This document shows, in pieces, positions 1-7,632 of a stretch of 44,838 nucleotides of DNA (positions are counted from its first letter, which is position 1; the number at the start of each line of letters is the position of its first letter). The notes below the pieces were generated by a model. The model worked only from the letters and a program-made list of their open reading frames with translations. It was not told the origin of the DNA and did not search any database. The DNA comes from Aquabacterium sp. (GTDB lineage: Bacteria; Pseudomonadota; Gammaproteobacteria; Burkholderiales; Burkholderiaceae_C), in contig SCTQ01000016.1 of NCBI GenBank assembly GCA_004322345.1, positions 1 to 44,838 on the forward strand. The letters run 5' to 3'. Position numbers and translations under genes: made by a program.

Positions 1-2
1 TC

Positions 3-1436
3 GTGCTGGTCGGTCGGCTGCAGCTGCGTTATGCCCAGGGCACCTGGAACGAGTGGCACGCGCTGTTCGACAACGGCCGCTCTGGCTGGCTGAGCGAGGA
101 CAACGGCGCCTACGTGCTGGGCTTCGACGGCCCGCCGTCGGACGACCTGCCGCAGCCGGCGCAGCTGCGCGTCGGGCTGGGCGTCACCGCGGGCCGGCGG
201 CGCTGGAGCGTCGCCTCGGTCACCGCGGTGAAGGCCAACGCCGTCGAGGGCGAGCTGCCGCGCCTGCCGCAGCTGGAACGCGGCTGGGTGGTGGCCGACC
301 TGCGCAACGAGGCCGGCGAGGTCGCCACGCTGGAGGCCGACCAGCCGCCGGCCGTGCACTGGACCATCGGCCGCGCGGTGCAGCTCGCCGAGCTGAAGCT
401 CACCGGGCTGAAGACCGAGTCCGCCGCGTCGATGAAAGGCCGCAGCCTGGAATGCCCCAGCTGCGGCGCCGCGCTGGAGCCCAAGCTGGACAGCACGAAG
501 TCGCTGACCTGCGGCCAGTGCAAGGCGGTGGTGGACATCTCCGGCGCTCTGGGCGCGGACCTGGACTTCTACCGCCAGGACAACAGCCTGCCGCCGCTGA
601 TCCCGCTGGGCCGCGTCGGCAAGATCGCGCTGGGCGACAAGGAGCCATTGAGCTGGCAGGTGGTGGGCTATGTCGAGTGGTGCGAGGACGGCGGCACTGG
701 TGACGACGGCGATGACCAGGAGTTCTGGCGCGAGTACCTGCTCTACCACCGCACGGCCGGCTTCGCGTTCCTGGTGGACGCCAACGACGGCTGGAGCTGG
801 AGCCGCCCCATCACCGGCGTGCCCAAGGTGCTGGGCAGCGCCGGCCGCCACGCCGACTCCGGCTACCGTGCCGAGCGGCTGGAGTACGAAGGCCAGACCT
901 ACCGCAAGCTCTACAGCTACGGCGGGCGCATCACCTACGTGCTGGGCGAGTTCTACTGGCAGCTGAAGAAGGACCAGACCACCTGGAACGTGGACTTCGC
1001 CGGCGAGGGCGGCCAGCGGCAGCGGCGCCTGTATCGCGAGCAGAGCGGCTCCAACCCCGAGGCGCGCGAGGTCGTCTGGTCCGTCGGCGGCGCCATCGAA
1101 GGCAAGGCCGTGGCCCAGGCCTTCCGCATCGATCCGAAGGAAGCGCTGTCCTTGCGCCGCGACGCCAACCCGCTGACCGGCGCGATGGGCAGCGTGCTGT
1201 CCGGCGGCAGCGGCGGCTGGACCTGGGAGAAGGTCAAGAATGTCGTGATCGTGATCTTCATCATCTTCGTCCTGCTGTCGGTCCTCTTCGACCGCGACGA
1301 CGACTGTGACAGCACGCGCAAGACCTTCGGCGAGAACAGCAACGAGTACCGCGAGTGCCAGCGCAACAGCTACCGCGGCTCGGGCAGCCACGGCGGCTCC
1401 TGGGGCGGCTGGAGCAGCGGCGGCTCGCACAAGTGA
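3..1436 (+). CDS. DUF4178 domain protein, 5' truncated by window edge
   Basis: The frame is open from the window edge, so the true start lies upstream; 477 residues are visible. In order these are the end of one DUF4178-like beta-rich domain (visible residues about 1-130), a zinc ribbon with two CxxC pairs (CPSCGAAL and CGQCKAVV, about 150-175), a second DUF4178-like domain (about 195-380), a single hydrophobic segment (VVIVIFIIFVLLSVLF, about 412-427) and a Gly/Ser-rich tail. It therefore looks membrane-anchored with a large soluble part. DUF4178 has no known reaction; the family is reported near PspA, DUF350 and spermidine synthase genes in envelope-stress-type loci, which fits the next three genes. 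The family call rests on remembered sequence character and context. Confidence 0.8.
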   Translation: MLVGRLQLRYAQGTWNEWHALFDNGRSGWLSEDNGAYVLGFDGPPSDDLPQPAQLRVGLGVTAGRRRWSVASVTAVKANAVEGELPRLPQLERGWVVADLRNEAGEVATLEADQPPAVHWTIGRAVQLAELKLTGLKTESAASMKGRSLECPSCGAALEPKLDSTKSLTCGQCKAVVDISGALGADLDFYRQDNSLPPLIPLGRVGKIALGDKEPLSWQVVGYVEWCEDGGTGDDGDDQEFWREYLLYHRTAGFAFLVDANDGWSWSRPITGVPKVLGSAGRHADSGYRAERLEYEGQTYRKLYSYGGRITYVLGEFYWQLKKDQTTWNVDFAGEGGQRQRRLYREQSGSNPEAREVVWSVGGAIEGKAVAQAFRIDPKEALSLRRDANPLTGAMGSVLSGGSGGWTWEKVKNVVIVIFIIFVLLSVLFDRDDDCDSTRKTFGENSNEYRECQRNSYRGSGSHGGSWGGWSSGGSHK

Positions 1437-1505
1437 AGCACGCAACGAAGCACGCAAACCATGGCGCGACCCCAGCGGCGCGCCTCAACTGAAGAGGTGT
1501 CCACC

Positions 1506-1730
1506 ATGATGGGAATCGAGTGGCTCAAGCCCGGGATATTCGTCGGCTCCGTCGCCTTCGCGCTGATCGGCGTGCTGGTGTTCTGGGTCGCTTTCATCAT
1601 CATCGACAAGCTCACGCCCTATGACCTGTGGGGCGAGATCGTCGAACGCAAGAACGTGGCCCTGGCCATCGTCGTCGGTGCGATGTGCCTGGGCATCGCC
1701 GAGATCATCGCCGCGGCCATCCACGGCTGA
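1506..1730 (+). CDS. DUF350 family small membrane protein
   Basis: This 74-residue protein has two hydrophobic segments (about residues 9-33 and 49-72) separated by a short charged loop (DKLTPYDLWGEIVERKN). Length and the central Asp plus LWGEI/ERKN pattern match DUF350 (YjfL-like) inner-membrane proteins of unknown function. The start at 1506 is chosen because GAGGTG lies just upstream and the protein then begins at the first membrane segment; a longer reading from 1461 adds only a low-complexity, non-membrane leader. It lies 69 bp after the DUF4178 gene and 22 bp before the spermidine-synthase-like gene, so it is very probably co-transcribed with both. Confidence 0.85.
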   Translation: MMGIEWLKPGIFVGSVAFALIGVLVFWVAFIIIDKLTPYDLWGEIVERKNVALAIVVGAMCLGIAEIIAAAIHG

Positions 1731-1752
1731 TGGCGGACGTGGCCATGCGCAG

Positions 1753-3348
1753 GTGTGCGAGGCGACGGCCTTGACCGAGCTGGACCCACCGGCGCGCACG
1801 AAGGAGGTCGCTTCGCGCATCTCGCCGGCCGAGATCGCGCTGCTGGCCTCGGTCTTCGTCGTCGCGGCCTGCGGCCTGGTCTACGAGCTGGCAGCCGGCG
1901 CGCTGGCCAGCTACCTGCTGGGCGACTCCGTCCTGCAGTTCTCCACCGTCATCGGCAGCTACCTGTTCGCGATGGGCCTGGGCTCGTGGCTGAGCCGCTA
2001 CCTGGAACGCCAGCTCGTCGCCCACTTCCTGCGCATCGAGCTGCTGGTGGGCCTGGTCGGCGGGCTGATGCCGGCCGCGCTCTTCGTCGCCCACAACCTG
2101 CTGCCGCCGACCGCGGCCGGGCCCTTCCGCGTGCTGTTGTACGCGCTGGTGCTGGTGGTGGGCGTCCTGGTGGGGCTGGAGATCCCGCTGGTGATGCGCA
2201 TCCTCAAGCAGCAGTTCCGCTCGCGCTATGCGCTGAAGGACCTGGTGTCGCAGGTGCTGACCTTCGACTACGTCGGCGCGCTGCTGGTGTCCATCGCCTT
2301 CCCGCTGCTGCTGGTGCCCCACCTGGGCCTGGTGCGCACGGGTGTCTTCTTCGGGCTGCTCAACGCGGGCGTCGCGGTGTGGGCGCTGCTGCTCTTCCGC
2401 GCCGAGCTGCGCGCCTGGCGCGCGCATGCGGCGGCCTGCGTGCTGGTGGTGCTGGCGCTGGCCGCGGCCTTCGCCGGCGCGCAGCGCCTGACCACCTGGG
2501 CCGAGGACCGCTTCTACGGCGAGCCCATCGTCTACCGGCTCAGCTCGCCCTACCAGCGCGTGGTCGTCACCTCCGGGCGCCACGGCACGCGGCTCTACCT
2601 GAACGGCAACCTGCAGTTCAACTCGCGCGACGAGTACCGCTACCACGAGGCGCTGGTGCACCCGGCGATGGCCGCGCACGGCGCGCCCAGGCGCGTGCTG
2701 GTGCTGGGCGGCGGCGACGGCATGGCCGTGCGCGAGATCCTCAAGTACGCGAGCGTCGAGCAGGTCACCCTGGTGGACCTGGACCCCGCGATGACCCGCC
2801 TTTTCAGCACCGAGCCGCTGCTCACGGCGCTGAACGCCGGCTCGCTGACGGACGCGCGCGTGCGCGTGGTCAACGCCGACGCCTTCACCTGGCTGGACCG
2901 GCACGACGAGGTCTTCGACGTCGCCGTCGTCGATTTCCCCGATCCCAGCAACTATGCGCTGGGCAAGCTCTACACCACCACCTTCTACGAGCTGCTGGAC
3001 CGCCACCTCGCGGCCAGCGGCTATGCGGTGATCCAGACCACCTCGCCGCTGATCGCGCGGCGCAGCTTCTGGACCGTGGCCGCGACGGTGGAGGCCGCCG
3101 GCCTGCAGGCCACGCCTTACCACGCCCATGTGCCCAGCTTCGGCGAATGGGGCTACGTGCTGGCCCACCGCCGGCCCTGGCGGCTGCCCACGCAGCTTCC
3201 GACGGGCCTGCGCTTCCTGACCTTGTCCGGCATGCCGGCGCTGTTCGACTTCCCGCCCGACATGGCGCGCGTGCCGATGCCGCCGAACCGGCTGTCGGAC
3301 CAGCGCCTGGTGCAGGTCTTCGAGGCCGAATGGGGCCAGGTGCAGTGA
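1753..3348 (+). CDS. speE: Membrane-anchored spermidine-synthase-like aminopropyltransferase
   Basis: The 531-residue protein has an N-terminal half of about seven hydrophobic segments (residues 18-250) and a C-terminal Rossmann domain of the spermidine synthase family. Visible motifs are the SAM-type glycine loop GGGDG (319-323), an acidic VDLD after the next strand, and VVDFPDPSNYALGKLYTT, matching the catalytic D-x-x-DP region. Classical enzymes transfer aminopropyl from decarboxylated SAM to putrescine; the membrane-fused long form is less studied and its acceptor is unknown. No ATG fits the N-terminus. GTG at 1753 is the earliest reasonable start after the DUF350 stop, with TTG at 1771 as alternative. 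Its stop overlaps the GTG start of the next gene, implying translational coupling. The symbol marks the family only. Confidence 0.82.
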   Translation: MCEATALTELDPPARTKEVASRISPAEIALLASVFVVAACGLVYELAAGALASYLLGDSVLQFSTVIGSYLFAMGLGSWLSRYLERQLVAHFLRIELLVGLVGGLMPAALFVAHNLLPPTAAGPFRVLLYALVLVVGVLVGLEIPLVMRILKQQFRSRYALKDLVSQVLTFDYVGALLVSIAFPLLLVPHLGLVRTGVFFGLLNAGVAVWALLLFRAELRAWRAHAAACVLVVLALAAAFAGAQRLTTWAEDRFYGEPIVYRLSSPYQRVVVTSGRHGTRLYLNGNLQFNSRDEYRYHEALVHPAMAAHGAPRRVLVLGGGDGMAVREILKYASVEQVTLVDLDPAMTRLFSTEPLLTALNAGSLTDARVRVVNADAFTWLDRHDEVFDVAVVDFPDPSNYALGKLYTTTFYELLDRHLAASGYAVIQTTSPLIARRSFWTVAATVEAAGLQATPYHAHVPSFGEWGYVLAHRRPWRLPTQLPTGLRFLTLSGMPALFDFPPDMARVPMPPNRLSDQRLVQVFEAEWGQVQ

Positions 3349-4967
3349 TCCGGCGCCGTACGGTGCTCGGTGCGGCGGCCGGCCTGCCGGTGCTGGATGG
3401 CTGCACGCGCGAAGCCGAGGCTCGATGGAGCGGCGGCTGGGTCGGCAGCCATCCGGAACGCGGCCACGCCTGGCGCGACGGCGGGCTCGCCGCGGCCGCC
3501 GCGGCAGAGCCCGCGCGGCGCGTGGCCGTGGCCATCGTCGGCGCGGGCATCGCGGGGCTGTCGACTGCCCGCGGCCTGCAGCGCGCGGGCATCGACGACT
3601 ATGCCGTCTTCGACCTGGAGGACGCGGCGGGCGGCAACTCGCGCGGCCATGCGGTGGCCGGCCTGCCCTGCCCGCTGGGCGCGCACTACCTGCCGCTGCC
3701 CTCGCCCGACGACGAGGCGCTGCTGGCCTGGCTGCACGAGATCGGCCTGGCGCAAAGCCGCGGCGGGCGCATCGTCTACGACGAACGCCACCTCTGCCAC
3801 AGCCCGCAGGAGCGGCTGTTCGCCGACGGCCGCTGGCACGAGGGCCTGCTGCCGCAGCCCGCCGCGCCCGGTGCGGCGGCGGCCGCGCTGGCGGCCTACC
3901 GCCGCTTCGCCGCCGACGTGGCCACCGTCTCGCGCGAGCTGGCCTTCCGCATCCCCACCACCACCGCACCCTGGACCAGCGGCCACGCGGCCCTCGACAC
4001 GCAGGCCTTTGCCGGCTGGCTGGACGCACGCGGCCACCGCGACGCCTCGCTGCGCTGGTACCTGGACTATTGCTGCCGCGACGACTACGGCGCCGGCGCG
4101 GAGATGGTCTCGGCCTGGGCCGGCCTGCAGTACTTCGCCAGCCGCCACGGCTTCCAGGCACCCGGCGACGCCGACCAGCAGCCCGAGGCCGTGCTCACCT
4201 GGCCCCAGGGCAACGCCTGGCTGGCCGACAAGCTGGCAGCAGGGATCGGCGAGCGGCTGCATTGCGCCCACGTGGTCACGCGCATCACCACCGGCCGCCA
4301 CGAGCTGGCGCTGGACGTATGGGACGCCGCCGCGCAGCGGCCGCGGCGCTGGCTTGCACGGCAGGTAGTCGTCGCGGTGCCGCTGTTCATCGCCGCGCGG
4401 GTCTTCGACGCCCCCCATCCCGCACTGCGCACGGCCGCCCAGGTGGTGCCGCATGCACCATGGCTGGTCGCCAACCTGCTGCTGGAGCAGCCGCTGCTGC
4501 CACGCCCAGGCGCGCCGCCGGCCTGGGACAACGTCAGCCTGGGCAGCACCGGCCTGGGCTACGTCGATGCGCGCCACCAGAGCCTGTCGCCGGACGCGGC
4601 GGTGTCCGGACCGCAGTTGCTGACGTACTACCGTGCACTGGGGGGACGCAGCCCGCAGGAGCTGAAGACGCAGCGCGCGGCGCTGCTGTCGGGCAGCTGG
4701 CGGGACTGGACGCGGGCGGTACTGGACGACCTGGCCGCCACGCACCCCGATCTGCCGTCGCGGCTGCGGCGTGCCGATCTGGTGCGCCACGGCCACGCAA
4801 TGGCGATCCCGGTGCCCGGCGTGCGCGGCCATCCTGCGCTGCAGGCCCTGGCCACCCCCCGAGACAGGGTGTCCTTCGCACACGCCGACCTGTCCGCCTA
4901 TTCGATCTTCGAAGAGGCCTTCCACCGGGGCCTGCAGGCGGCTGCCCGACTGGGAAACAGGGGCTGA
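3345..4967 (+). CDS. Exported FAD/NAD(P)-binding amine-oxidase-like oxidoreductase
   Basis: The 540-residue protein begins at a GTG overlapping the speE-like stop (GTGA). The N-terminus reads IRRRTVLGAAAG followed by LDGC, which looks like a twin-arginine signal with a possible lipobox, so the protein may be exported folded with its cofactor. A dinucleotide-binding loop GAGIAGLSTARGL (about 66-78) and a following acidic strand end (VFDLED) fit FAD binding, and the layout resembles flavin amine oxidases and protoporphyrinogen-oxidase-like enzymes. The substrate is not evident. Tight coupling to an aminopropyltransferase suggests a polyamine or a product of that enzyme (inference). C-terminal residues HADLSAYSIFEEAFHRG resemble the FAD-closing motif of amine oxidases. 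Confidence 0.75.
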   Translation: MIRRRTVLGAAAGLPVLDGCTREAEARWSGGWVGSHPERGHAWRDGGLAAAAAAEPARRVAVAIVGAGIAGLSTARGLQRAGIDDYAVFDLEDAAGGNSRGHAVAGLPCPLGAHYLPLPSPDDEALLAWLHEIGLAQSRGGRIVYDERHLCHSPQERLFADGRWHEGLLPQPAAPGAAAAALAAYRRFAADVATVSRELAFRIPTTTAPWTSGHAALDTQAFAGWLDARGHRDASLRWYLDYCCRDDYGAGAEMVSAWAGLQYFASRHGFQAPGDADQQPEAVLTWPQGNAWLADKLAAGIGERLHCAHVVTRITTGRHELALDVWDAAAQRPRRWLARQVVVAVPLFIAARVFDAPHPALRTAAQVVPHAPWLVANLLLEQPLLPRPGAPPAWDNVSLGSTGLGYVDARHQSLSPDAAVSGPQLLTYYRALGGRSPQELKTQRAALLSGSWRDWTRAVLDDLAATHPDLPSRLRRADLVRHGHAMAIPVPGVRGHPALQALATPRDRVSFAHADLSAYSIFEEAFHRGLQAAARLGNRG

Positions 4968-5002
4968 ACGGCCCATGCGGCCGGCACGTGTTGCGAAACT
5001 TC

Positions 5003-5020
5003 TAACGTAAAGGAACGTTA
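5003..5020. promoter_or_regulatory. Inverted repeat upstream of small membrane protein gene
   Basis: TAACGT-N6-ACGTTA forms a perfect 6-bp-arm inverted repeat in the 183-bp gap between the oxidoreductase and the 141-residue membrane protein. No T-run follows, so an operator is a better reading than a terminator. A TTGCGA hexamer lies just upstream (4991-4996), but no convincing -10 follows. Nothing else is recognised in 4968-5150. Confidence 0.3.
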
Positions 5021-5150
5021 AGGCCGCCGGGAATTCGGACGGGCTCCGCCGTCTTGCTGGCATCCTTGCTGCTGAGGACGGAATCGTCCGGCCGCGCCCC
5101 GAGGGGACTTGCCACGGCCGAACCCTTCGAACACCAACTAGAACATCGTC

Positions 5151-5576
5151 ATGAGCAGTCTCCCCTGGTGGGCGGGCCTGTACCTCCTGGTACTGACCGT
5201 CGTCGCCCTGCTACTCTGGTCACGTCCGGGCCCCGGTGCGAAGCACAGCATCTGGGACTGGCTGAACCTGCTGGATTACGTGCTCGTCGTCGGCATCATC
5301 TATGCGTTCTTCTACGACGTGCAGGATGCCCGGCTGAAGTGGGCCTACGTGCTGGCGGTCTCGCTCTCGTGGGCGATCAACATCCTGCTGCTGCTGGTGC
5401 CCCACCTGGCCCACGGCACCCGCCCCGCCGCCAAACGCCCCGCCACGCCCGACGGCCAGCCCGCCCCGATGTTCTGGGGCGGCGCCATCGGCATCGGCCT
5501 GTGGGCCTTCATGCTGATCGGCCCGCTGGCCGGCAGCGTGCGCGCCGTCGAGTTCATCCAGACGCTCTTGCCTTGA
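5151..5576 (+). CDS. Small four-helix membrane protein, unknown function
   Basis: This 141-residue protein has four hydrophobic stretches (about residues 6-22, 42-55, 66-85 and 108-126) and a polar Ala/Pro-rich loop between the third and fourth. I do not recognise the family. The ATG at 5151 begins directly before the first membrane segment; no strong ribosome-binding site is seen. It follows the polyamine-type operon by 183 bp on the same strand and could belong to it or be separate. A repeat element begins within about 12 bp of its stop codon. Confidence 0.7.
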   Translation: MSSLPWWAGLYLLVLTVVALLLWSRPGPGAKHSIWDWLNLLDYVLVVGIIYAFFYDVQDARLKWAYVLAVSLSWAINILLLLVPHLAHGTRPAAKRPATPDGQPAPMFWGGAIGIGLWAFMLIGPLAGSVRAVEFIQTLLP

Positions 5577-5578
5577 TG

Positions 5579-5660
5579 GAGCCCCTCGGTCCACGGTTAC
5601 GTGGACCGGTCCCCCGGGGGGACGGGGGCCGGCTTGGGGCGGCCCGGCGCTCGGCCCCTG
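5579..5660 (+). repeat. Interspersed two-hairpin element, copy 1
   Basis: This GC-rich element sits directly downstream of the membrane protein gene. It contains a perfect hairpin at 5588-5607 (GGTCCACG, loop GTTA, CGTGGACC), a C-run/G-run palindrome (5609-5623), then a second hairpin at 5625-5658 with stem GGGGCCG/CGGCCCC around the 20-nt loop GCTTGGGGCGGCCCGGCGCT. The same loop recurs at 42121-42140 and, on the minus strand, at 44562-44581 and 44717-44736. The region from about 5579 to 5710 matches 44513-44632 reversed. No ORF explains it. Confidence 0.8.
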
Positions 5661-6078
5661 CCGCCTCCGCCAGCCGGTGATGCCGGCGGGAGCGTTGAAC
5701 AGGCGCTGCGGGCGGCCCGGCGCTCGGCCCCTGCGGCCTCCACCAGCCGGTGATGCCGGCGGGGGGCGTCGAACAGGCGCTGCGGAGGCGGCCCGGCGCT
5801 CGGCCCCTGCCGTCTCCACCAGCCGGTGATGCCGGCGGGAGCATTGAACAGGCGCTGCGGGCAGCCCGGCGCTTGGCCCCTGCCGCCTCCCCCAATCAGT
5901 GATGCCGGCGGGGGGCGTCGAACAGGCGCTGCTGGGGCGGCCCGGCGCCCGGCCCCTGCGGTCTCCGCCAGCCGGGAATGCCGGCAGGAGCGGTGAACGA
6001 GCGCTGCGGGGCGGCCCGGCGCTCGGCCCTGCTGCCTCCGTCAGCCAGCGATGCCGACGAGAGCCGTGGCGGGAGCCG
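5639..6078. repeat. Tandem array of six 73-76 bp units (149-bp dimers)
   Basis: Units start at 5639, 5712, 5788, 5861, 5937 and 6011, each opening with GCGGCCCGGCGCTCGG or a close variant. Spacings are 73, 76, 73, 76 and 74. Odd units carry GGGAGCGTTGAAC-type ends and units 2 and 4 carry GGGGGGCGTCGAAC, so the array is a higher-order repeat of 149 bp. Each unit contains a small GCCGG-TGATG-CCGGC hairpin or its variant. The periods are not multiples of three, so the open frames across the array are not evidence of coding. It fills the gap between the convergent membrane-protein and GGDEF genes. Confidence 0.9.
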
Positions 6079-7602
6079 TCATCTCTTGCGTCTCTCGTGC
6101 TGGGCGTTCGCATAGAACGCCCGCTTCATCTCGTACATCTGCTGGTCGGCGCGGTGCACCACCGCTTCCATGCGTTCGCCGCCGCGGGTGGTGACGCTGC
6201 CGACGGAGAAGTTGAGCCGCGGCTCGCCGTAGAACTGGTTGTTCAGCTCGACCAGCTCGTGAAGGCGCGCCAGCAGGTGCTCGGCCGCGCGCTCGTCGGC
6301 GCCGGGCATCAGCACGGCGAACTCGTCGCCGCCGGTGCGGCAGACGCAGGCCGGCTTGTCGGCCACCTTGCCCAGCACCTCGCCGGCCCGGCGCAGCAGC
6401 GCGTCGCCGGCGGCGTGGCCGTTCTCGTCGTTGACCATCTTCAGGCCGTTGAGGTCGGCCACGATGACGCTCACCGGCCACGGGCCCTTGCGCTCGATGC
6501 GTGACAGCTCGTCGAGGAAGTAGGAGCGGTTGCGCAGCTTGGTCAGCGCGTCGTGCTTGCCCAGGAACTCCAGGTAGGCCTCGGCCTTCTTGCGCGCGGT
6601 GATGTCGGTCAGCGACACCAGCACCAGCGACCAGTCTTCCTCGTGCCCGGGCAGCACCGAGAACTGCAGGTAGACGTGCACCGTCTCGTCGTTCAGCGCG
6701 TAGTTCACCGTCTCGCGCTGCTGGAAGAGCTTGCCGTTCCACAGGTCGATCAGCTGCTCGGTGAAATGGCCCTGCATGTCGTCGCGAAACACGCGGTCCA
6801 GCGAGCGCAGCAGCGTGGGCTTGTCCGGCGCGGCGAAGGTGGTCAGCGTCTGGCGGTTGACGTCGACGACGCGGATCTCCTGCATGCAGCGCTCGACGAA
6901 CTCCGGGTGCACGTCGGTGAAGGTGCGGAAGTCGGTGATGCCGGAGGCACGCACGCCGTCGACCAGTTCCTTGACGGTGCTGAAGTCCTCGACCCACAGC
7001 GACACCGGCGAATGCTCGAACAGCCCCTGCGCGTATTGCTGGGCGATGGCCAGCCGGCGCTGGGCATTGCTGCGCTCGGTGATGTCCTCCACCGAAAGCA
7101 GCACGCGGTCCCAGGCCTGCTCATGGCCGGGCAGGATGCTGGCGTTGAGCTGGATGTCCAGGCGCTCGCCGCCCAGCGTGTAGTTGACCGTGGTGCTGGA
7201 CCAGCGCGTGCTGCCGTCCCAGAGCTGGCCGAGCTCCTCGACATGCTCGTCGAACATGTCGTCGCGGAAGACGGCGTCCAGGTTGGCGACCAGTTGCTCC
7301 TGGTCCTCGGCGCCGAACAGCTCGAGCGTGCGGTGGTTGACGCGCAGCACCTTCAGGCGCCGCGTGCACTCGCCCACGCGGGCCGGGTCCTCGCGCAGCC
7401 AGGCGCGCAGGTCGCCTACGCCCTGGGCACGCCACTGCTCGAAGAGCTCGCGCACCCCGCTGAAGTCCTCCAGCCACAGCGAGACCGGGGCCAGGTCGAA
7501 CATGTGCTCGTAGAGCTGTGGATCTGGGGACTGGCCGGTCGCACCTGTTGGCTGACTGCTCAAGACGGATTCCTTGCTTGGGGCGGGCCGCGTGGCCCGC
7601 AT
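6079..7602 (-). CDS. PAS-PAS-GGDEF diguanylate cyclase
   Basis: This soluble 507-residue protein has two tandem, clearly homologous PAS-like sensor domains (about 30-180 and 190-340; both contain PVSLW-EDFS, VFRDDM, VNY and LPGHE) and a C-terminal GGDEF domain. The catalytic signature TGGDEF is at about 423-428, as expected for c-di-GMP synthesis. The inhibitory I-site (RxxD, five residues before the signature) reads DKPA, so product inhibition is probably lost. The ATG at 7602 has no ribosome-binding site. A TTG at 7563 is preceded by AAGGA at good spacing and may be the real start, giving 494 residues. No membrane segment is seen. The tandem repeat array abuts its 3' end. Confidence 0.92.
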   Translation of the reverse strand: MRATRPAPSKESVLSSQPTGATGQSPDPQLYEHMFDLAPVSLWLEDFSGVRELFEQWRAQGVGDLRAWLREDPARVGECTRRLKVLRVNHRTLELFGAEDQEQLVANLDAVFRDDMFDEHVEELGQLWDGSTRWSSTTVNYTLGGERLDIQLNASILPGHEQAWDRVLLSVEDITERSNAQRRLAIAQQYAQGLFEHSPVSLWVEDFSTVKELVDGVRASGITDFRTFTDVHPEFVERCMQEIRVVDVNRQTLTTFAAPDKPTLLRSLDRVFRDDMQGHFTEQLIDLWNGKLFQQRETVNYALNDETVHVYLQFSVLPGHEEDWSLVLVSLTDITARKKAEAYLEFLGKHDALTKLRNRSYFLDELSRIERKGPWPVSVIVADLNGLKMVNDENGHAAGDALLRRAGEVLGKVADKPACVCRTGGDEFAVLMPGADERAAEHLLARLHELVELNNQFYGEPRLNFSVGSVTTRGGERMEAVVHRADQQMYEMKRAFYANAQHERRKR

Positions 7603-7632
7603 GGGGCGAGTATCGGCGCCGCGGATGAACGG

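Noticed and set aside
1705-4161. An 818-codon minus-strand open frame opposite the SpeE-like and oxidoreductase genes
   Set aside because: Arg/Pro/Ala low-complexity translation, opposite two genes with clear motifs.
5639-6078. CRISPR array
   Set aside because: Units are directly adjacent with no unique spacers, and the repeat is 73-76 bp long. No cas genes are present.
5220-6113. A 297-codon minus-strand frame across the tandem repeat, looking like a repeat protein
   Set aside because: The repeat periods (73, 76, 74) are not multiples of three, so successive units are read in different frames; the frame also covers a real plus-strand gene.
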